Source: CAZCAC01 sp964496575
Lineage (GTDB): Bacteria > Planctomycetota > UBA1135 > GCA-002686595
Reading direction: 5' to 3'
DNA length: 19,101 bases
Assembly (NCBI GenBank): GCA_964496575.1
Contig: CAZCAC010000148.1
Coordinates: 1 to 19,101, forward strand
This document shows positions 14,086 to 19,101 of the stretch, piece by piece (the first letter of the stretch is position 1; each line of letters begins with the position of its first letter). The translations under genes were made by a program, and so were the position numbers. The notes below the pieces were generated by a model. It worked only from the letters and a program-made list of their open reading frames with translations, was not told where the DNA came from and made no database searches.

Positions 14086-14091
14086 TATCCT
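14086..14091 (+). promoter_or_regulatory. Candidate -10 element before the BNR-repeat gene
   Basis: TATCCT preceded by TGC gives a near extended -10 (TGCTATCCT). It lies 89 bases upstream of the ATG at 14181. The -35 region carries the direct repeats at 14048-14078 rather than a TTGACA-like hexamer, which would fit an activator-dependent promoter if it is real. Confidence 0.35.
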
Positions 14092-14180
14092 CGGAGTTGC
14101 TCGCCGGATCTTCAGGGACTCGAGGTCGAGAGCGTCGTCGCGCTCCCCCGAGTCCGGTCTACACAACGAGGAGACGTACG

Positions 14181-17069
14181 ATGGGCTCACCCGTTCCGCA
14201 ACCGGACTCCGCGCCGCGGCGCAGCGCCACCACCCGGAATGGCGCCGAGGTGGGGCGCGCTCGTTCTCGTCGCCTCGAGAGGATCGCTCCGCTGCTGGCG
14301 AGCGCGGTCACGATCGGCGGACTCCTCCTCTTGCTGCCCGTGCTCCGCACGCCGGACTCTCCCGCGACCGGCGAGTCGCCGCTCTCCGGGGCGCCCGGGC
14401 CTGCTCGCTCCCGCTTGCCCGACGACGGCCTCCCGCCGCGCACGCCCAACCCGTGGTTCTTCACCGAGCGTGCCTACCCGCTCGGCGCCATCCCGCTCGA
14501 CCGCTGGCGAGCGGCCCGCACGGAGTCGCTGGCGAGGAAAACGTCGCCGCGCGGCCCCGCGGCCAGCTGGACGCCGCGGGGGCCGACCAACATCGGCGGG
14601 CGGGTCACCGCCATCGCCGTGGACCAGACCGATGCGAACGTCGTCTTCGCCGGTGCGGCGGAAGGTGGCGTGCTGCGCAGCCTGAACGGAGGCCAGAGCT
14701 GGACGCCGGTATTCGACGATCAGCCGACTCTCGCGGTCGGCGCCGTCGCCATCGATCCCTCGAACAACCAGGTGATCTACGCCGGCACCGGCGAGGTCAA
14801 CCCCGGCGGGGGCAGCGTCGCCTACGGCGGCGCGGGGCTCTTCCGCTCGACCGATCGAGGCGACAGCTGGTCGTACGTCGGCTTGCCGGAGAGTGGCGCG
14901 ATCGGGCGGATCCGCATCGACCCCACCGACTCGAATCGCCTCTTCGTGGCCGCGATGGGGCAGCTCTGGGAAGACAATCCCGAACGCGGGGTGTATCGCA
15001 GCACCGACGGCGGGGCGAGCTGGCAGCGGGTCCTCTACGTCAACGACTCCACCGGGTGCGTCGATCTGATCCAGCGTCCCGACGACCCCGACGTCCTGCT
15101 GGCGGCGATGTGGCAGCGGACGCGACGCCCCGAGGTCTACAACTACGGCGGAGTGGGGTGCGCCGTCTACTCGACCGACGACGGGGGGAACAGCTGGAGC
15201 CAGGTCGGGGGCGGTCTTCCGGCACCGTCGAGCAGCGGCGGGCGCATCGGGCTCTCGCTCTGTGCGAGCCAGCCGGACGTGATGCACGCGATCTACGCCG
15301 ATCGAATCGGCTACTTCGACGGCCTCTACCGGTCGACGAACGGAGGGAGCTCCTGGACGCGAACCAACGACGGGGCGCTCTCCTCGGTCTACGCGTCCTA
15401 CGGCTGGTGGTTCGGCAACGTCCGCACGCACCCGACCGACCCGAGCCGGATCTTCGTTCTCGGTTACGACTTCTACCGGAGCACCAATGGAGGCTCGTCG
15501 TGGTCGGACGTGGGGTCGAGCATGCACGTCGACCATCACGGCCTCGGATTCGGGCCGGGCTCGAACCCGGTGATGTACGAGGGGAACGACGGCGGGATCT
15601 ATCGCTCGACCAACGGCGGCAGCGGCTGGACGAAGCTCGCCGATCAACCGATCACCCAGATCTACCGCGTGGCGCTCGATCCGAGCAACCCGAATGCCCT
15701 CTACGGCGGCGCGCAGGACAACGGGACCAGCCGGACGCTGGTCGGCTCCCCCCAGAACTGGTCGTGGATCTTCGGCGGTGACGGCATGCAGCCGCTGATC
15801 CACCCGAACGACTCCGATCGGATCTGGGTGCAGTACCAGTACGGCTCGCTCTACTACTCCAACGACGGAGGATCGAACTGGTACTACGCGACCGGGGGGA
15901 TCAGCGGATCGGATCGTTCCAACTGGAACAGTCCGCTCATCCAGGACCCGACGAACGTCAATCGTCGCTACTTCGGCACGAACCGCGTCTACCGCAGTGT
16001 GGACAGCACCAGCTGGACGCCGGTCAGCCCCGACCTCACCGGTGGTCCGCACTCGGGGAATCCCGGGCAGGTGAACGGGACGCTCACCACGCTGGCGGTC
16101 TCGCCGCAAGATGGCCAGGTGATCTGGGCGGGGAGCGACGATGGCCACGTGCAGGTGACCACCAACGGCGGGGGGGCGTGGAGCGACGTGTCCGCGACCC
16201 TGCCGGATCGCTGGGTCACCTCGGTGCGCACCGATCCGAACGACCGTGAGACCGCGTACGTGACCCTCTCGGGCTTCCGCTGGGCGGAGCCGCTGCCCCG
16301 CGTCTTCCGGACGACCGACCTGGGCGCGAGCTGGACCTCGATCGGTGGGAACCTCCCCGACGCGCCGGTCAACGACCTCGTCGCCGATCCGCTTCACGCA
16401 GCGCGCTACTTCGTCGGCACCGACGTCGGTGTCTTCGAAACCGTCGACGGAGGCGTGACCTGGGCGCCGCCGGGTGTCGGCCTGCCGAACGTGGTGGTCA
16501 CCTCCATGGCTCTCTCCGCCGGCCGCGAGCTCTACGCCGGGACCTACGGTCGCAGCTTCTTCTCGATCGCCATCGGCGACCCGGAGCCGGGAGTCGGGTA
16601 CTGCTTCGGCGATCCGGGCAGCGGCACGCCCTGTCCGTGCGACAACGACAACGACGGCAGCGTTCCGGGCTCGGGGTGCGACAACGGCGTCTTCGCTTCC
16701 GGCGCCCGGCTCACGAGCAGCGGCGAGGCGAGCCTGCTCGCCGACACCCTGGTGCTGAGCGCCACGGGCCTCGAGCCGGGGAACAGCGGCCTGTACTTCC
16801 AGGCGGACAACGACCTCTCGCCGGGGAGTGTCTGGGGCGACGGTCTGCGCTGCGCCGGGGGCAACCTGAAGCGCCTGCAGGTTCGCTTCGCCGACGGATC
16901 GGGCGCGTCGAGCACGACGATCGCGATCGCCGCGAAGGCCGGCAACGTGGTCGCGGGATCGATCAAGCGCTACCAGTGCTGGTACCGGACCACGAGCAAC
17001 CCGCCGTGTGGGGCGGGGTCGGGGGAGTTCAATGCGACCAACGGGTATGCGGTGGCCTGGGGACCGTGA
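14181..17069 (+). CDS. Secreted sortilin/VPS10-like BNR-repeat beta-propeller with planctomycetal Cys-containing C-terminal module
   Basis: This 962-residue protein starts at ATG 14181 behind a strong GAGGAG (14168-14173). After a basic n-region, residues 35-55 form a signal or anchor helix (IAPLLASAVTIGG and on). Residues of about 170-765 hold roughly twelve Asp-box/BNR-type turns of the form S-T-[DN]-G-G-x-S-W, such as YRSTDGGASWQRV and YRSTNGGSSWTRT, plus the SPDLTGG signature common in sortilin-like propellers; one or two many-bladed propellers are expected, as in GH74 or VPS10 proteins, but I see no catalytic acid pair I could defend. Residues 807-962 are a separate domain opening YCFGDPGSGTPCPC, with eight cysteines and a conserved-looking core (LYFQADN, WGDGLRCAGG, YQCWYR) ending NGYAVAWGP. 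I know this tail from many exported proteins of uncultured Planctomycetota, where it recurs on unrelated catalytic parts; a role in sorting or surface attachment is inference. Confidence 0.85.
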   Translation: MGSPVPQPDSAPRRSATTRNGAEVGRARSRRLERIAPLLASAVTIGGLLLLLPVLRTPDSPATGESPLSGAPGPARSRLPDDGLPPRTPNPWFFTERAYPLGAIPLDRWRAARTESLARKTSPRGPAASWTPRGPTNIGGRVTAIAVDQTDANVVFAGAAEGGVLRSLNGGQSWTPVFDDQPTLAVGAVAIDPSNNQVIYAGTGEVNPGGGSVAYGGAGLFRSTDRGDSWSYVGLPESGAIGRIRIDPTDSNRLFVAAMGQLWEDNPERGVYRSTDGGASWQRVLYVNDSTGCVDLIQRPDDPDVLLAAMWQRTRRPEVYNYGGVGCAVYSTDDGGNSWSQVGGGLPAPSSSGGRIGLSLCASQPDVMHAIYADRIGYFDGLYRSTNGGSSWTRTNDGALSSVYASYGWWFGNVRTHPTDPSRIFVLGYDFYRSTNGGSSWSDVGSSMHVDHHGLGFGPGSNPVMYEGNDGGIYRSTNGGSGWTKLADQPITQIYRVALDPSNPNALYGGAQDNGTSRTLVGSPQNWSWIFGGDGMQPLIHPNDSDRIWVQYQYGSLYYSNDGGSNWYYATGGISGSDRSNWNSPLIQDPTNVNRRYFGTNRVYRSVDSTSWTPVSPDLTGGPHSGNPGQVNGTLTTLAVSPQDGQVIWAGSDDGHVQVTTNGGGAWSDVSATLPDRWVTSVRTDPNDRETAYVTLSGFRWAEPLPRVFRTTDLGASWTSIGGNLPDAPVNDLVADPLHAARYFVGTDVGVFETVDGGVTWAPPGVGLPNVVVTSMALSAGRELYAGTYGRSFFSIAIGDPEPGVGYCFGDPGSGTPCPCDNDNDGSVPGSGCDNGVFASGARLTSSGEASLLADTLVLSATGLEPGNSGLYFQADNDLSPGSVWGDGLRCAGGNLKRLQVRFADGSGASSTTIAIAAKAGNVVAGSIKRYQCWYRTTSNPPCGAGSGEFNATNGYAVAWGP

Positions 17070-17113
17070 TATGGATGGACCTGTCTCCAGCTGAGTGATG
17101 GGGTGAGCGGAAT

Positions 17114-17157
17114 GCACTCGGGGGTTGTGCTGTTTCGCCCTTCTCGCTGGCGAGTGC
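17114..17157. repeat. Inverted repeat GCACTCG / CGAGTGC in spacer
   Basis: GCACTCG (17114-17120) and CGAGTGC (17151-17157) are perfect complements separated by 30 bases; the interval ends in a competing hairpin CTCGC-TG-GCGAG (17143-17154). It lies 45 bases after the BNR gene stop. There is no U-tract, so it is not a classical terminator; it may be an RNA-level switch or chance. Confidence 0.25.
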
Positions 17158-17224
17158 GGGGTCGAGAGAGCGTTCCATCCCCGGATCGGCGGATCTCGTT
17201 CCGAGGTACGGTTCTTGCCCGCGC

Positions 17225-17245
17225 CCTCGGATCACCGAGGAGGAG
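17225..17245 (+). promoter_or_regulatory. Hairpin covering the ribosome-binding site of the ankyrin gene
   Basis: CCTCGG (17225-17230), ATCA, CCGAGG (17235-17240) form a six-pair GC-rich stem with a four-base loop. The right arm includes the first GAGG of the GAGGAGGAG ribosome site (17237-17245), which is followed four bases later by the ATG at 17249. In mRNA this stem would hide part of the site and could lower or gate translation, though the remaining GAGGAG stays free. Confidence 0.45.
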
Positions 17246-17248
17246 AAG

Positions 17249-19081
17249 ATGATCGCCGCCGCCCTGCTGCTCGCCTGTCTCGCCCAGGAATCGGACCTTC
17301 ACGCCGCCGCGCGACTCGGGGACGTCGCCGAACTCAGGCGGTTGATGGAGGCCGAGCCCGAGGCGATCGATCGAGAAGGACCCTACCGGGGTACTGCGCT
17401 ACACGACGCGGTGGGGAACAGCCGCCTGGACGCGGTGACCTTCCTGATCGAGGCGGGAGCGGACGTGAACGCGCGCTGCGGAGATGACGGGGCGCTTCCC
17501 CTGCAGCTCGCGCGGTGCTTCGAGGTCGCCAAGGTCCTGCTCGATGCCGGCGCGGCGATCGGGAAGGACGATGAGTCGCGATATGCAGGACTCGCCCTCA
17601 GCCAGGCAGTGGAGGCCGACGACCCCGAATGGGTGGGGCTTCTGCTCGATCACGGCGCCGACCCCGATGCACGCCCGAATCCAGGCTCCGAGTCCGCGCT
17701 CGCCCAGGCGGTGCGTCTCGGTCGGGGGGCGCTGGTGGACCGCCTGCTGGACGCCGGCGGATCGCTGGAGACCACGGTCGCGGGCTGCCACCTCCCCTGG
17801 CTGGCCCTGAGAGGTGGGCATCCCGAGCTTGCCCGGAGGCTGCTCGCCGGGGGCGCGCCCGCGGATCTCTCCACGCTCTGCTTGCTGAACGACGCGAAGC
17901 GAGTGAAGACCTGGCTGGACGAGAAGCCGTCGAGCGTCAACAGCCTGGGAGTCGAACGACGAACCCCGCTGCACTGGGCGGCACATTCGGGCGGTGGTGA
18001 GGTCGTCGAGCTCCTGGTGCGGCGTGGGGCAGATGTCGACGCGCGGGCGCCGTGGCTCGAGGAGGTCTGGGTGGGAGGGGCTCGTCTCGTGCCGGGGAGC
18101 CTTCCCGGGAACCACGGAATCGACCCCCACCCGGACTTCGGTTCGAATCGGGGCGACACGCCGCTGCACGACGCGGCCCGGATGGAGAATCGCGCGGCCG
18201 TTCAGGTGCTCCTCGAGGCGGGGGCCGAGGTCGATCCCTTTTCCGAGAGCGGCGTGACCCCCCTTGCGCTCGCCGCGGCCGCGGGGTCGATCGAGATCGT
18301 CCGCGACCTGGTCGCGGCCGGCGCGGACCCGAACGCGTACGACCCGCCGCCGACAGGGTCCGCGGGGTTCTACCGGCACTGGCAAGGCCCGGCAATGACG
18401 CCGCTCGAGGGTGCGCGGGACGCGATCTACTGGTGGCCCTCCCGGCCCTGGATGAGACTGGAGTCGGGCCAGCGGGACGACCCCCCCCTGCGCGAGCTGG
18501 TTCGATCCAGTTTCGAGATCAGCCGGCTCCTGATCGACGCCGGGGCCACCGTCGGCTTCCTCGACGCGTGCTTTCTGGGCGACACCGAGCTCGTGCGCGA
18601 ATGGCTGACGTTGGATCCGTCCCTGGTGCATCAGCGAGGCAACCCCGGCGGGTCGACTGCAATGCGATGGGCCGCGCTCATGGGACACGTCGAGATCGGC
18701 CGGCAGCTGATCGAGGCAGGAGCCCTGTCACCGCCGACGAGATACGAGAGCAGCGGGATGATCCTACCGCATCCTCCGGAGGGGCGCTCCCCGCAGGGGC
18801 CCTCCCCGCTGGGTTTCGCGGCAGGGGCCGACCGGACCGAGTTCGTGCGGATGCTGCTCGACGAAGGGCTCGATCCAAACGACTGCGTGCAGGGGAAACC
18901 TGTCTGGTTCGGTGCCCTCCCGTCGGGCTCGACGAAGCCGCTCGAGCTCCTGGTCGAGCGGGGAGCGCACCTCGACGAGCGTGCGCGCGATGCTGGGTAC
19001 TCTTCCGGAGAGACCGCCCTTCACGAGGCAGCGAGAACCGGGTCACTCATTGCAGGGCTCCTGACCTACGCCGGATTGTGA
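17249..19081 (+). CDS. Ankyrin-repeat protein
   Basis: A 610-residue protein made almost entirely of ankyrin repeats, which bind other proteins. The start has an excellent GAGGAGGAG site. Residues 1-12 (MIAAALLLACLA) are hydrophobic but lack a basic n-region and are short for a signal peptide; LLAC could be a lipobox but lies unusually near the start, so its location is uncertain. Repeats recur every 30-35 residues, for example TALHDAVGNSRLDAVTFLIEAGADVN, TPLHWAAHSGGGEVVELLV, TPLHDAARMENRAAVQVLLEAGAEV and TPLALAAAAGSIEIVRDLVAAGADPN, about 14 units in all. A non-repeat, Trp-containing insertion lies at about 370-425 (AIYWWPSRPW) and breaks the array into two blocks. The last unit (TALHEAARTGSLIAGLL) ends only a few residues past its second helix, so the array stops uncapped just inside the window. 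No enzymatic domain is present. Confidence 0.9.
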   Translation: MIAAALLLACLAQESDLHAAARLGDVAELRRLMEAEPEAIDREGPYRGTALHDAVGNSRLDAVTFLIEAGADVNARCGDDGALPLQLARCFEVAKVLLDAGAAIGKDDESRYAGLALSQAVEADDPEWVGLLLDHGADPDARPNPGSESALAQAVRLGRGALVDRLLDAGGSLETTVAGCHLPWLALRGGHPELARRLLAGGAPADLSTLCLLNDAKRVKTWLDEKPSSVNSLGVERRTPLHWAAHSGGGEVVELLVRRGADVDARAPWLEEVWVGGARLVPGSLPGNHGIDPHPDFGSNRGDTPLHDAARMENRAAVQVLLEAGAEVDPFSESGVTPLALAAAAGSIEIVRDLVAAGADPNAYDPPPTGSAGFYRHWQGPAMTPLEGARDAIYWWPSRPWMRLESGQRDDPPLRELVRSSFEISRLLIDAGATVGFLDACFLGDTELVREWLTLDPSLVHQRGNPGGSTAMRWAALMGHVEIGRQLIEAGALSPPTRYESSGMILPHPPEGRSPQGPSPLGFAAGADRTEFVRMLLDEGLDPNDCVQGKPVWFGALPSGSTKPLELLVERGAHLDERARDAGYSSGETALHEAARTGSLIAGLLTYAGL

Positions 19082-19101
19082 TGATTTAGGGTCGATTTCG
19101 G

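Noticed and set aside
14187..17117. A 976-codon open frame on the minus strand across the BNR gene
   Set aside because: It mirrors the plus-strand gene exactly, is Arg/Val/Ala-rich without any domain pattern, and is a by-product of GC-rich codon bias. The plus strand has a ribosome site, signal helix and repeated Asp boxes.

Overview
The window is GC-rich and gene-dense and comes from a bacterium. It is dominated by secreted or envelope-anchored proteins. I infer a member of the Planctomycetota, probably one of the marine or uncultured lineages whose exported proteins share a Cys-containing C-terminal module. The main basis is the last 156 residues of the protein at 14181-17069, plus the repertoire: an S9 peptidase of planctomycetal type, a GH127 enzyme, sortilin-like and carboxypeptidase-regulatory-like surface proteins, and a toroid protein. 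No rRNA, tRNA, CRISPR array, transposase or integrase is visible, so the lineage call rests on protein flavour alone.

Layout, left to right. (1) 1-1012, minus: 5' part of a secreted S9 (dipeptidyl-peptidase-IV-like) peptidase with a very long Lys/Glu/Asp-rich insertion that runs off the left edge. (2) 1321-2577 and 2684-5170, plus: a secreted five-bladed beta-propeller with a PKD-like tail, then a GH127 beta-L-arabinofuranosidase-type enzyme with an F5/8C-like C-terminus; together a small glycan-use unit. (3) 5183-6034, minus: a two-lobed aspartic-protease-like lipoprotein, convergent with the GH127 gene. (4) 6259-8418, plus: a fusion of an alpha/alpha toroid (prenyltransferase/squalene-oxidase repeat type) with a TolB/PD40 beta-propeller, in a compositionally milder patch and followed by a 481-bp gene-poor spacer. 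(5) 8900-11264, plus: three tightly spaced genes for a one-haem cytochrome c lipoprotein, a GMC flavoprotein with a predicted iron-sulfur cysteine motif, and a small twin-arginine protein. I read these as a compact periplasmic sugar or alcohol dehydrogenase related to the FAD glucose/fructose/gluconate dehydrogenases. (6) 11387-14020, plus: a membrane-anchored protein of carboxypeptidase-regulatory-like domains. (7) 14181-17069, plus: a sortilin/BNR-repeat propeller with the lineage-type C-terminal module. (8) 17249-19081, plus: a protein made almost wholly of ankyrin repeats.

The coherent functional unit is region 5: the flavoprotein would oxidise a substrate outside the cytoplasmic membrane, pass electrons through FAD and an Fe-S centre to the lipid-anchored cytochrome, and reach the periplasm by riding on the Tat signal of the small subunit. 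Regions 2 and 5 could be linked (a released sugar being oxidised), but nothing in the sequence proves it. Translation starts fall into two classes: five genes have strong GA-rich Shine-Dalgarno sequences, while the others have weak or no such site. Several intergenic regions carry a TATCCT/TATACT-like -10 element.
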